Source: Chloroflexota bacterium | Lineage (GTDB): Bacteria > Chloroflexota > Anaerolineae > B4-G1 > SLSP01 | Direction of reading: 5' to 3' | Length of the DNA: 64,000 nucleotides | Assembly (NCBI GenBank): GCA_019873645.1 | Contig: JAIOAX010000006.1 | Coordinates: 1 to 64,000, forward strand | Shown: positions 8,735 through 16,828 of the stretch, one piece after another | How positions within the stretch are numbered: position 1 is the first letter of the stretch | How the letters are laid out: each line of letters opens with the position of its first letter | Position numbers and translations under genes: made by a program | Notes under the pieces: generated by a model | Told to the model about the DNA's origin: nothing | Seen by the model: the letters and a program-made list of their open reading frames with translations, nothing else | Database searches by the model: none

Positions 8735-8880
8735 ACTTCGAGGCCGATCTCGCTGTGGCCGGTCTCTGACTGCGCCACCGTAGGAGAGCTTGTACAGACC
8801 TGACAGGTCTCAGAAAACCTGTCAGGTCGGCGTGTTTTTCAAGCGCTGTGACCGGTCACTGACCGTGCCACAGCGAGAGG
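8735..8880. repeat. Palindromic repeats and hairpin after nfi
   Basis: GACCTGACAGGT (8797-8808) pairs perfectly with ACCTGTCAGGTC (8817-8828) over 12 bp with an 8-base loop, followed by a short T run (gtgttttt), so it may act as a rho-independent-like terminator for nfi. Each arm is also self-complementary. Flanking it are pieces of a dispersed repeat, gctgtggccggtctctgac near 8753 and a ctgtgaccggtcactgaccgtgccacag hairpin near 8847. The same GACCTGACAGGTC hairpin recurs at 33550-33583. Confidence 0.8.
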
Positions 8881-8908
8881 TTGATAAAGTAGCGAAAGGA
8901 TATACAAT
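8881..8908 (+). promoter_or_regulatory. Candidate promoter of cNMP-binding/PfkB genes
   Basis: TTGATA (8881-8886) and TACAAT (8903-8908) with 16-bp spacing, 54 bp before the cyclic-nucleotide-binding gene. Consensus match only. Confidence 0.5.
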
Positions 8909-8961
8909 AAGGCGGTGTTGAAACCCATTATCAAGCAGCTTTCAGGAATCAGGAGGACAGT

Positions 8962-9396
8962 ATGGCTGAGACCGATGACATTGTAGCAATTCTGGAGAAA
9001 GTGCCGCTGTTTCAAAAGTTCGATCAGCGCCAGCTCAAGCGCCTGGCTAACCGGTTTGCGGATCGGGAGTATGAAGCCGGCAAGGAAATCGTCACGCAGG
9101 GGCGGGAGGGCATCGGCCTGTTCATCGTTGCCTCCGGGCAGGCGGAGGCCATCCGCGAGCGGGCAGACGGCACCAAGGCTATTGTCAACCGCTTTGGTCC
9201 CGGCGACTTCTTTGGGGAGATGGCCTTGCTGGATAACGGCCCGCGCACGGCCTCGGTGATTGCCGTAGAACCGACGCGCTGCCTGGTTCTGGTGCAGTGG
9301 GATTTCCTCGCCATGCTCCGCGAGGATCCCGAGATGGCGATCATGGTGCTTCAGGCGCTCGCCCAGCGTTTCCGCCAAATCCTGGATACCATGTAG
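8962..9396 (+). CDS. Stand-alone cyclic-nucleotide-binding domain protein
   Basis: A 144-residue protein made of one cNMP-binding (CRP/PKA regulatory-type) beta-roll. The start VPLFQKFDQRQLKRLA and the phosphate-binding cassette GDFFGEMALLDNGPRTASV are typical; RTA at the end of the cassette contains the conserved Arg that holds the cyclic phosphate. There is no helix-turn-helix, so it is not a CRP-type activator; it probably regulates a partner protein. A strong AGGAGG site precedes the ATG. Its stop is 2 bp before the PfkB kinase start, so the two are probably co-expressed. The ligand (cAMP, cGMP or none) is unknown. Confidence 0.85.
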   Translation: MAETDDIVAILEKVPLFQKFDQRQLKRLANRFADREYEAGKEIVTQGREGIGLFIVASGQAEAIRERADGTKAIVNRFGPGDFFGEMALLDNGPRTASVIAVEPTRCLVLVQWDFLAMLREDPEMAIMVLQALAQRFRQILDTM

Positions 9397-9398
9397 CG

Positions 9399-10553
9399 AT
9401 GGCCGCTGCCCTGAAATACGACATCACCAAAGATGATCTCAGCCGCTTCGCCGGGCGCGGAGCGGCTTTTGTCACCTTTGGGGAGACGATGGTGCGCGAC
9501 ACGCCGGCTGACGGGGAACGCCCGGAGCGCACGCGCCAGGTGCACCTTTCGATGGCCGGCAGCGAGTACACATTGGCGATTGGGCTGGCGCGTCTGGGTA
9601 TCCCGTCGAGCTACATCACCCGCGTCCCCGATAATCCTTACGGGCGCATGCTGCGTAACATCGCCCGTGAAAACGGCGTCAACACCGCGCATTTCGTCTG
9701 GGCGCCGCAGACCGAACCCATCGGGCGCTTCATCTACGAGATCGGGCGCACGCCGCGCCGCGACACCGGCATCTATCAGCGTATGTTCTCTGCCGCTTCC
9801 AGGCTCGACGCCGGCATGGTGGATTGGCAGGCCGCGCTCAAGGACTGTCAGCTTTTCCATACATCGGGCATCACTTTTGGACTGGCGGCGCACAGCAAGT
9901 ACGAGCGCAACTACCTGCTGGCGGCCTTTGAGGAGGCCATGGCCTGTAAACCTGCCGGCTGCCGGGTGGGGATGGATTTTAACTACCGCGCCACGCTCTG
10001 GACGCCGGAACAGGCCCGCGCCGTGCTCACGCCGTTGATCACCGAACACGTGGACGTGCTGGTAACCACCATCGAGGACATGGCGCAACTCTACGGAATG
10101 GGGTGCGGGCAATACAGCGCCCGCCAGATTGACGACGGCGACATCGGCCCCATCGAAGATGACGACATTCGCGCCTTCGCCGCCGAGGTGTGCGCGCGCT
10201 TCAACACCCAAATCGTCGCCATCACCATCCGTTACCCCGACAGCTTCGAGCACCATCGCTGGGAATCGGCGGCGGCGGATGCGGAAGGCAACTTTTTCCG
10301 TTCGCCGGCCGTCAAACCCATCACCCTTTGGGACCGGCTTGGCGGCGGCGACACCTGGAACGCAGGTTTCTACTACGGCCTGCTCACCGCCGGTTTCAAC
10401 GCCGCTGGACTGGAGAAAGGCATTCTCGTCGGCGACGCGGCTACGCGCCTCAAGCAAACGCTGCTCTTCGACTTGCCGATCATAGACAAAGCCGAAATCC
10501 AGGCATTGCTGAAGGCCGACATAGCCGGCGGTGGAAAACGCACGGCGCGATAA
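9399..10553 (+). CDS. PfkB-family sugar kinase (2-dehydro-3-deoxygluconokinase-like)
   Basis: A 384-residue ribokinase-fold kinase. The N-terminal AFVTFGETMVRDTP, the substrate segment MAGSEYTLAIGLARLG (in place of the usual GG-N-A) and the C-terminal anion-hole/catalytic segment DRLGGGDTWNAGFYYG support PfkB; the Asp of GGGDT would be the base. Together with the KDPG aldolase 0.8 kb downstream, phosphorylation of 2-keto-3-deoxygluconate is the most likely reaction (Entner-Doudoroff lower part). It is longer than typical KdgK (about 310 residues), with an insert around residues 225-260 rich in Asp. The start at 9399 is chosen because it is 2 bp after the upstream stop; an earlier in-frame ATG at 9297 would lie inside the previous gene. 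Confidence 0.82.
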   Translation: MAAALKYDITKDDLSRFAGRGAAFVTFGETMVRDTPADGERPERTRQVHLSMAGSEYTLAIGLARLGIPSSYITRVPDNPYGRMLRNIARENGVNTAHFVWAPQTEPIGRFIYEIGRTPRRDTGIYQRMFSAASRLDAGMVDWQAALKDCQLFHTSGITFGLAAHSKYERNYLLAAFEEAMACKPAGCRVGMDFNYRATLWTPEQARAVLTPLITEHVDVLVTTIEDMAQLYGMGCGQYSARQIDDGDIGPIEDDDIRAFAAEVCARFNTQIVAITIRYPDSFEHHRWESAAADAEGNFFRSPAVKPITLWDRLGGGDTWNAGFYYGLLTAGFNAAGLEKGILVGDAATRLKQTLLFDLPIIDKAEIQALLKADIAGGGKRTAR

Positions 10554-10595
10554 TTAAAATGAGCGTCACGCTTTATCGTTGAAAGGAGGGAATCT

Positions 10596-10913
10596 ATGGA
10601 TAATATCTCGGCTTATAGAGCAACGCCGGAAAGAGTCCTCTCCCTGTTGAGAAAGTTAACGCCACGCGAGCGTCTGCATGTGATCGCACAGGTATTGCCT
10701 GATCTGGAACAGGAGTTTCCCGCGCAACGGCCTGATGGTAACTTTTGGGATGGCGTGTCCCTTGTGGCGTTAGCCGAAAAACAACAAGTACAACCGGTCA
10801 GGGATTTTGATACACTATTGGGTGGGTGGCCGACAGAGGAATCTATTGATGACTTCATCACGACATTAAAACAATGGCGTCAGCAGAACCTTGTTGAGGA
10901 ATCTAATCTATGA
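10596..10913 (+). CDS. Putative antitoxin of a VapBC-like pair
   Basis: A 105-residue hydrophilic protein with an early helical segment (RVLSLLRKLTPRERLHVIAQ) and an acidic C-terminal tail (WPTEESIDDFITTLKQW). It overlaps the following PIN-domain gene by four bases (ATGA), the usual antitoxin-toxin arrangement. AAGGAGGG lies 7-8 bp upstream of the ATG. I do not recognise a named DNA-binding fold; the role is inferred from position. Confidence 0.6.
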   Translation: MDNISAYRATPERVLSLLRKLTPRERLHVIAQVLPDLEQEFPAQRPDGNFWDGVSLVALAEKQQVQPVRDFDTLLGGWPTEESIDDFITTLKQWRQQNLVEESNL

Positions 10914-11315
10914 CCGACTTTGTTGTTGTTGACACAGATGTTGTCTCCTTCCTGCTCAAGGGCGATACGCGCGCCCAAGCCTACCGTTCACATTTACAGG
11001 ATAAGGTGTTAGCGCTTTCGTTTATGACCGTAGCAGAATTATATCGCTGGGCTTATGAACGACAATGGGGACCAGTGCGTCAGGCATGGTTTAGAAGAAC
11101 GGCTGCGTGCATACATTATTTTACCTTTTGAACATGACCTGTGTAAATGTTGGGCTGAGATTTGTGTTATCCGGCAACGTCAAGGCAAACCCATTTCAGT
11201 ACAGGATGCCTGGATCGCAGCTACTGCACTTCATCATCGTTGTCCATTGGTGACGCACAATCGGGATGATTTTGTTGGCATCCCTAATCTGATTGTAATT
11301 TCGGAGGCAGTTTGA
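10910..11315 (+). pseudogene. Second PIN-domain toxin, frameshifted
   Basis: Frame one starts VVVDTDVVSFLLKGDTRAQA and continues to LSFMTVAELYRWAYERQWG, the first half of a PIN ribonuclease. From about 11085-11095 the homologous continuation (LEERLRAYIILPFEHDLCKC, then ISVQDAWIAATAL and PLVTHNRDDFVGIPNL) lies in the next frame. A single indel divides a complete VapC of about 134 residues. Like the other PIN gene at 6499, its antitoxin partner is intact, so toxin loss or a shared sequencing artefact are both possible. Confidence 0.85.
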
Positions 11316-11331
11316 TCTCGAGGAAGCTACA

Positions 11332-11985
11332 ATGAACAAGGCCGACAAGCTCAACCTTATCCGCGAAACGGGTGTGATTGCGATTATGCGGGCGCAGGAC
11401 GCAACGCAGCTCATCGCGGCGGCGGATGCGATCAAAGCCGGCGGGGTGCGTGTGATTGAGGTGACGATGACGACACCGGGCGCGCTGGGGGTGATTACTG
11501 AGGCGACACGCCGTTATGGCGACGCCGTGCTCTTCGGCGCGGGATCGGTGTTGGACGCCGAGACGGCGCGGGCGGCGATCCTCGCGGGCGCGGGGTTCAT
11601 CGTGGCGCCTACCCTGAACCTTAATGTGATTGCGCTGTGCCATCGCTACAGTATCCCGGTGATCCCCGGCTGTTTCACGCCGACGGAAATGCTCACCGCC
11701 TGGGAGGCCGGCGCCGATATGGTCAAGCTCTTCCCGGCGGAGATCGGCGGGCCGGCGCTCGTCAAGGCCATTCGCGCGCCGCTGCCGCAGTTGGAGATTG
11801 TGCCTGTGGGCGGCGTGACGTTGGACACGGCCGCCGACTTCATCCGCAGCGGCGCGGCGGCGCTTGGCGTAGGTAGCAGCCTGATCAACCAAAAGTTGCT
11901 TGACGCCGGCGACATGGCCGAACTGACCCGCCGGGCCGCGGCGTTTATCGAGGAAGTGAAAAAAGGCCGCGGAAAACCATATTAA
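11332..11985 (+). CDS. eda: KDPG/KHG aldolase
   Basis: A 217-residue class I aldolase cleaving 2-keto-3-deoxy-6-phosphogluconate to pyruvate and glyceraldehyde-3-phosphate. Family features: GVIAIMRAQDA, the catalytic Glu in VIEVTMTTPGAL, VIPGCFTPTEMLTAWEAGAD, the Schiff-base Lys in MVKLFPAEIGGPALVKAI, and the phosphate-binding VPVGGVTLDTAADFIRSGA. Length equals the family norm (about 210). It lies just downstream of the PfkB kinase (with a toxin pair between) and 17 bp before glgX, so kinase, aldolase and debranching enzyme form a carbohydrate unit. Confidence 0.94.
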   Translation: MNKADKLNLIRETGVIAIMRAQDATQLIAAADAIKAGGVRVIEVTMTTPGALGVITEATRRYGDAVLFGAGSVLDAETARAAILAGAGFIVAPTLNLNVIALCHRYSIPVIPGCFTPTEMLTAWEAGADMVKLFPAEIGGPALVKAIRAPLPQLEIVPVGGVTLDTAADFIRSGAAALGVGSSLINQKLLDAGDMAELTRRAAAFIEEVKKGRGKPY

Positions 11986-12002
11986 GCAGGGAGAAAGCAA
12001 GG

Positions 12003-14126
12003 ATGGGATTGGAGGTTCAGGCCGGGCAAAGTTTCCCTCTGGGAGCGACGGTGTATCCACAGGGAGTGAACTTCTCCGTCTTTTCCAAGAACTGCAATGC
12101 TGTGGAACTCCTGTTCTTCGATGACGCGGATGCTGCGCGACCTTCGCACGTCATTCCTCTCGATCCCCAAAAAAACCGCACTTTTTATTACTGGCATGCC
12201 TTCGTGCGGGGGATTAAACCCGGGCAACTGTACGGCTATCGCGTCCACGGGCCGTTCGCACCGGAACAGGGTTTGCGCTTTGACGGGACCAAAGTGCTCC
12301 TTGATCCTTACACCCGCGCCGTTGCCGTCGGCGCCCATTACGACCGCGAGGCCGCCCAACGTCCCGGCGACAACGCCGCGCACGCTATGAAAAGCGTGGT
12401 CGTGGACCCGCACGCCTACGATTGGGAGGATGATAGGCCGCCGGATCATCCGTATGCCGGCACCATCATCTACGAGATGCATGTGGGCGGATTGACCAAA
12501 CATCCCAGTTCGGGCGTCGCGGCGCACAAGCGCGGCACGTATGCCGGCGTGATCGAGAAAATCCCCTATCTCCAGTCACTCGGCGTCACCGCTGTGGAGC
12601 TGCTGCCGGTGCAACAGTTCGATCCCCAGGACGCTCCCAAGGGGCTTTCCAACTATTGGGGCTACAGCCCGGTGGCCTTCTTCGCGCCGCATCAGGGCTA
12701 TTGCGGATGCAGCGACCCGCTGGGCCCCGTGCAGGCATTCCGCGATATGGTCAAGGCGTTGCACCGCGCCAACATCGAGGTCATCCTGGACGTGGTTTTC
12801 AATCACACGGCCGAGAAGGATCACAGCGGGCCGACGCTATCGTTCCGGGGATTGGAAAACCGCGCCTACTACATGCTCCAGGAGAATCAGGCCCGCTATG
12901 CCGATTACAGCGGCGTCGGCAATACTCTGAACGCCAACAATTCGATTGTGCGCCGCATGATTCTGGATTGCCTGCGCTACTGGGTTTCCGAGATGCATGT
13001 GGACGGCTTCCGCTTTGATTTGGCCTCGGTGATGTCGCGCGACAAGTATGGCCGTTTACTCGAAGACCCCCCGATCCTGTGGGAGATCGAGTCCGACCCG
13101 GTGCTGGCGGCGACGAAGATCATCGCCGAGGCCTGGGATGCGGCGGGATTGTATCAGGTAGGCTCGTTCATCGGCCACCGCTGGGCCGAGTGGAACGGCC
13201 AGTTCCGCGATGATGTGCGCCGTTTCGTCAGGGGCGACGAAGGGACGGTACCGCGCTTAGCCGCGCGCATCACCGGTAGCCGGGACCTTTATCCCCAGGA
13301 AGGCCGTGAGCCGAACCGCAGCATCAATTTCGTCACCTGCCACGATGGTTTCACGCTCAACGATTTAGTCTCTTACAATCAGAAACACAACGCGGCGAAC
13401 CTCGAAGCCAACCGCGACGGCCTGGACGCCAACTACAGTTGGAACTGTGGCGTTGAGGGACCGACGCTCGATCCGGCCATCGAGGCGTTGCGCGTGCGGC
13501 AGATCAAAAACTTCATCACGATTCTGTTTTTTTCGCAGGGTACGCCGATGTGGTTGATGGGCGACGAGGTGCGGCGGACGCAGTGCGGCAACAATAATGC
13601 CTACGCCCAGGATAATGAGATCAGTTGGTTTGACTGGCGCAACCTCGACCGGCACGCCGATGTGCTGCGCTTTGTGAGACAGGTGATCGCCTATACCCAG
13701 ACGTTGCGTTTGCTCCACGAGGAACGGTTCCTCGTCGAGAAAGCCGCTGTCGAGAACGCCGACAGCGATGTGCCGACTATTACCTGGCACGGCGTGCGGT
13801 TGCACGCCCCGGACTGGGCGCATTACTCGCACAGTCTGGCCTTCGAGTTGTATCACCCCGACGTGCACGAACACTTGCATGTGATCCTCAATGCTTACCG
13901 GGAGCCGCTGACTTTCATGTTGCCCGCGCCGCGCGCAGGCGGCTGCTGGCGGCGTATTATTGATACGGCGTTGCCTTCCCCCGATGATTTCTGTATGCCG
14001 GAGGTCGCGCCGCCGGTCACGACGGACGAATACTGCGTCGCCCCGCGTTCGGCGGTGGTGCTGGCGAACATGGGGACCGGGACGCATTTCAACTTGGGGA
14101 CCGCTCTCGCCGTGGCCGGTCTCTGA
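12003..14126 (+). CDS. glgX: Glycogen debranching enzyme GlgX
   Basis: A 707-residue GH13 (subfamily 11) isoamylase-type enzyme that hydrolyses alpha-1,6 branches of glycogen. It has the N-terminal CBM48 (GATVYPQGVNFSVFSKNC), the GH13 regions DVVFNHTAE, DGFRFDLASVM (nucleophile Asp), IIAEAWDAAG (acid/base Glu) and FVTCHDGFTLNDLVSYN, and the GlgX-typical FFSQGTPMWLMGDEVRRTQCGNNNAY (read in two parts: FFSQGTPMW, then MGDEVRRTQ-GNNNAY). The natural C-terminus appears to end near PRSAVVLAN. The last 17 or so residues and the TGA stop are encoded by a copy of the dispersed palindromic repeat that starts about 14080. It is probably co-transcribed with eda. Confidence 0.95.
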   Translation: MGLEVQAGQSFPLGATVYPQGVNFSVFSKNCNAVELLFFDDADAARPSHVIPLDPQKNRTFYYWHAFVRGIKPGQLYGYRVHGPFAPEQGLRFDGTKVLLDPYTRAVAVGAHYDREAAQRPGDNAAHAMKSVVVDPHAYDWEDDRPPDHPYAGTIIYEMHVGGLTKHPSSGVAAHKRGTYAGVIEKIPYLQSLGVTAVELLPVQQFDPQDAPKGLSNYWGYSPVAFFAPHQGYCGCSDPLGPVQAFRDMVKALHRANIEVILDVVFNHTAEKDHSGPTLSFRGLENRAYYMLQENQARYADYSGVGNTLNANNSIVRRMILDCLRYWVSEMHVDGFRFDLASVMSRDKYGRLLEDPPILWEIESDPVLAATKIIAEAWDAAGLYQVGSFIGHRWAEWNGQFRDDVRRFVRGDEGTVPRLAARITGSRDLYPQEGREPNRSINFVTCHDGFTLNDLVSYNQKHNAANLEANRDGLDANYSWNCGVEGPTLDPAIEALRVRQIKNFITILFFSQGTPMWLMGDEVRRTQCGNNNAYAQDNEISWFDWRNLDRHADVLRFVRQVIAYTQTLRLLHEERFLVEKAAVENADSDVPTITWHGVRLHAPDWAHYSHSLAFELYHPDVHEHLHVILNAYREPLTFMLPAPRAGGCWRRIIDTALPSPDDFCMPEVAPPVTTDEYCVAPRSAVVLANMGTGTHFNLGTALAVAGL

Positions 14127-14260
14127 TCGCGCCACTGAAGATCAAGCGTTGCGCAGGCACGGTCTGGAGACCGGCCTGCGCAGCGCCTGGCTGCTGTAGC
14201 TAATAAATCGCCCCCGTTCTGAAATGCACCCGGGCAGCGAGGTGCATTTCAACTTGGGGG
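14080..14260. repeat. Dispersed composite palindromic repeat overlapping the glgX 3' end
   Basis: Contains cgcatttcaacttgggg, gtggccggtctctgatcgcgcc, a complementary cacggtctggagaccggcc, and taataaatcgcccccgttctgaaatgca. The same blocks recur in the same relative arrangement at about 32070-32260, 41936-42105 and 44458-44610 (partial at 8735-8790). The GGCCGGTCTC arms are inverted and can form a hairpin. This copy begins inside the last codons of glgX. Confidence 0.88.
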
Positions 14261-14349
14261 AAAAAGTCAAATAAACTTCTGAAATAATGCACTTGGATTG
14301 GTTGTAGATCTCCTTCGGAACCCACAATGAAGCTAAGGGCTAAACATTG

Positions 14350-14515
14350 CACTTTTGCGCCCTCACCCCTGGCCCCGCCCCCTTTGGGGCGAGGAGGTAA
14401 ATAGGGGGGATTTGGGGCGGCGAAGCCGCCCCAAATCCCCATTTGAGAAATCCCCCCGCTCTCCCCGCGTGCGGGGAGAGCGGGGGCAGGGGGTGAGAGG
14501 GGAAAACTTAAAAAA
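14350..14515. repeat. GC-rich palindromic spacer (672-bp gene-poor region)
   Basis: Part of the 14127-14794 stretch between glgX and the CHAT gene. It holds a 19-bp perfect palindrome GGGGCGGCGAAGCCGCCCC (about 14413-14431) flanked by aaatccccc/gggggattt, and a second hairpin CTCTCCCCGCGTGCGGGGAGAG (about 14460-14481). These are intergenic hairpin repeats, possibly transcription-ending. No protein gene is seen apart from the remnant at 14614. Confidence 0.75.
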
Positions 14516-14540
14516 ACCTGCCCCCGAACGCCAATAATTT

Positions 14541-14569
14541 TTGACATATTCTCAAAGCCGGGCTATACT
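14541..14569 (+). promoter_or_regulatory. Strong consensus promoter for the CHAT/STAND cluster
   Basis: TTGACA (14541-14546), a 17-bp spacer, and TATACT (14564-14569). This is the closest match to a housekeeping sigma70 promoter noticed in the window. It lies 226 bp upstream of the CHAT-SIR2 gene, with only a short remnant ORF between. Confidence 0.7.
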
Positions 14570-14613
14570 TGTAAGTGAATCATCGAAATGTAGGGCATGA
14601 GGAAACAGAAAAG

Positions 14614-14691
14614 ATGACGACCCGACAGATAGTCCTTGAGGTTCCAGAAAAGGTGCTGTTAGCCGAAAAGACGGATGCAATCACCTTTTAG
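14614..14691 (+). pseudogene. Remnant of a UPF0175-like antitoxin start
   Basis: A 25-residue ORF, MTTRQIVLEVPEKVLLAEKT followed by DAITF and a stop. It resembles the N-terminus of UPF0175 small proteins (VEVPEEVL--LKTD-E-FARELR), which are antitoxin-like and frequent in Chloroflexota and cyanobacteria. The remainder is lost, so it is a truncated gene or a leader peptide of the downstream operon. Confidence 0.35.
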
Positions 14692-14794
14692 TGGCTACCG
14701 GGATGTGGGTGTCATCTGATGTGCGGCGACGGGTGCTGATATTGGCGGGTGAGAGAAAGAGCTAACGTCACCGCGTTCGTTTTCCAGGCGGGAC

Positions 14795-16828
14795 ATGACC
14801 AATCAAATTGCTGACCTTGAACTGCGCATTTTCCCCCGACAGGCGGAGGGTTATCCGGTTGAAATCACCCTTGATCGCCATCAGGTCTTCCCGCGTGGCT
14901 ATCTCCCGGCCGATGTGACGGACTGGACCCCCGGCGGCGACCTGCAAACCGCCGGGCAGGCATTCCGCGATAAACTGCTGAGCGACCCGGTCGTGCGCGA
15001 CGCCTGGTGCGAAGCCCGTGGACAGGCCCCGCAGCGCCGCATCCGCCTGTGGATTGACGCCGAAGCCCCCGAACTGCATGCCTTGCCGTGGGAACTCTTG
15101 CAGGACGAAGGCGTTATGCTCTCGGCCAACGCCGCCACCCCTTTTGCGCGTTTCCTGCCGGTCAAGCTGCCCTGGCGCGGCGCCGTCGAAGGAAACGTGA
15201 TCCGCGTGCTGGCAGCCATCTCCGATCCAACGGACATTGCGACAGCCCATGGCCTGCCGTCCCTTGATGTGGCACAGGAACGCGCCGCGCTGGAAGGCGT
15301 AACCCAAGAAGTGCAGGCCAATTACACGCTGGACGTCACCTTTCTCGATCCTCCGATCACATTAGAACGCCTGGAAGCGGCGCTGCGCGAGGGCTACCAT
15401 GTCCTGCATTTCATCGGCCACGGCGCTTACAACGCCCGGCGCCGCCAGGCCGCGCTCTACCTGCAAGACGACGCCGGCGCTACCCACATCGTGACCGACG
15501 ACGCGCTGGTCACCATGCTCGCGCGGCAGGATGTGCGCCCGCAGTTGGTCTTTCTGGCGGCATGCCAGAGTGCGACACGCGCCACCGCTGATGCCTTCCT
15601 CGGCTTGGGTCCGAAGCTCATCGGCGTGGGCGTGCCGGCGGTCGTTGCAATGCAGGATTTTGTCACCTTTGAATCGGCGCGCAAGCTCAATACCGAATTC
15701 TACCGGCAGTTGCTCAAGCACGGACAGGTGGACCGCGCCATCAACGCCGCGCGCAGCACGCTGCTCACTGCCGGGCGTCCCGATGCCGCTGTCCCCGTGC
15801 TGCTCACACGCCTGGAATCCTGCCAGCTTTGGAGCGGCGAGGCTGATGTGCGCGGCGAAATGCTCGGCGACCGCAACCCGCGCGTCTTCTGGAGCGGCCT
15901 GATCAAGTACATCCAGATGGGGAAGTGCACGCCCATCATCGGGCCGCGCGCGCGTTGCCAGTGGCTGCCCGATCCCGCCGACATCGCGCAAGCCTGGGCC
16001 GATGAACACGGCTATCCCTTTTCGGATAGGGCCAATCCCAACAGCCTGGCCCAGTATCTGGCGGTCAGCCAGGGTGAAGACTTCCCGCGTTACGCACTGC
16101 TGGAAGTCCTCGAAAAGGCGTTTGCGAGCAAAGTCCCGGCGCCGTTGCGTGAGGGCCTCCGCTATGCGGGGGTGACGGGCCTGGTGAATGCTATCGGTTG
16201 GCAGACGCTGACGGCAGATAGACCCAACGACGTGCACAAAGTCCTGGCAAGCTTGAATTTGCCTCTCTATTTGACGACGAATGTGGACAACTTTATGACC
16301 GCTGCGCTCGCTGCGCAGGGCAAACAGCCAGTGCGCGAAATTTGCCGCTGGAATGATGACCTGGCAGGCTTGCCCTCCATCTTTGATGCAGACCCCAATT
16401 ACGTCCCGACACCGGAGCGTCCTTTGGTGTATCATCTTTTTGGGAACGAGGAAGAACCGGCCTCTATCGTCCTGAGCGAAGACGCCCACATTGCGTTCAT
16501 GATCAACATCGCCGCCAACATGCAGCGCATCCATCCCTGCATCTGGGCGGCGCTGGCGAACAGTTCCTTGATGTTCCTGGGTTACCGGCTGAATGATTGG
16601 GGCTTCCGGGTGCTGATGCGCGGGATGATTGCGCCGTTGCAACAACGCCGTAAATTCAAGCATGTCGGCGTACAGCTTGAGCCGGAGGACGTGCACGCCG
16701 AGAATTTGCCTTCCGTACACGACTTTATGCGGGATTATTTCCAGGCCAATGAGGTGAATGTGTACGCCGGGACGGTGTTGCAATTCATAGCCGAACTGCG
16801 GGAATATTGGGAGGCGGCAAAACGATGA
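14795..16828 (+). CDS. CHAT protease - SIR2-like fusion protein
   Basis: A 677-residue cytoplasmic protein. The N-terminal 350 residues are a CHAT (caspase-like HetF-associated with TPRs) domain: an upstream beta-rich part (ELHALPWELLQDEGVMLS), catalytic His209 in HVLHFIGHGAYN, and catalytic Cys257 in LVFLAACQSATRA, followed by GVGVPAVVAMQDFV. From about residue 365 a SIR2-like module follows: LPLYLTTNVDNFMTAAL, PLVYHLFGNEEEPASIVLSE and SLMFLGYRLNDWGFRVL resemble the NAD-site and core of SIR2_2 domains used as NADase effectors in phage defence. Whether a complete NAD site remains is uncertain. Its stop overlaps the start of the STAND gene (ATGA), so the two are translationally coupled. Likely role: effector of a conflict or stress-response system (inference). 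Confidence 0.85.
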   Translation: MTNQIADLELRIFPRQAEGYPVEITLDRHQVFPRGYLPADVTDWTPGGDLQTAGQAFRDKLLSDPVVRDAWCEARGQAPQRRIRLWIDAEAPELHALPWELLQDEGVMLSANAATPFARFLPVKLPWRGAVEGNVIRVLAAISDPTDIATAHGLPSLDVAQERAALEGVTQEVQANYTLDVTFLDPPITLERLEAALREGYHVLHFIGHGAYNARRRQAALYLQDDAGATHIVTDDALVTMLARQDVRPQLVFLAACQSATRATADAFLGLGPKLIGVGVPAVVAMQDFVTFESARKLNTEFYRQLLKHGQVDRAINAARSTLLTAGRPDAAVPVLLTRLESCQLWSGEADVRGEMLGDRNPRVFWSGLIKYIQMGKCTPIIGPRARCQWLPDPADIAQAWADEHGYPFSDRANPNSLAQYLAVSQGEDFPRYALLEVLEKAFASKVPAPLREGLRYAGVTGLVNAIGWQTLTADRPNDVHKVLASLNLPLYLTTNVDNFMTAALAAQGKQPVREICRWNDDLAGLPSIFDADPNYVPTPERPLVYHLFGNEEEPASIVLSEDAHIAFMINIAANMQRIHPCIWAALANSSLMFLGYRLNDWGFRVLMRGMIAPLQQRRKFKHVGVQLEPEDVHAENLPSVHDFMRDYFQANEVNVYAGTVLQFIAELREYWEAAKR

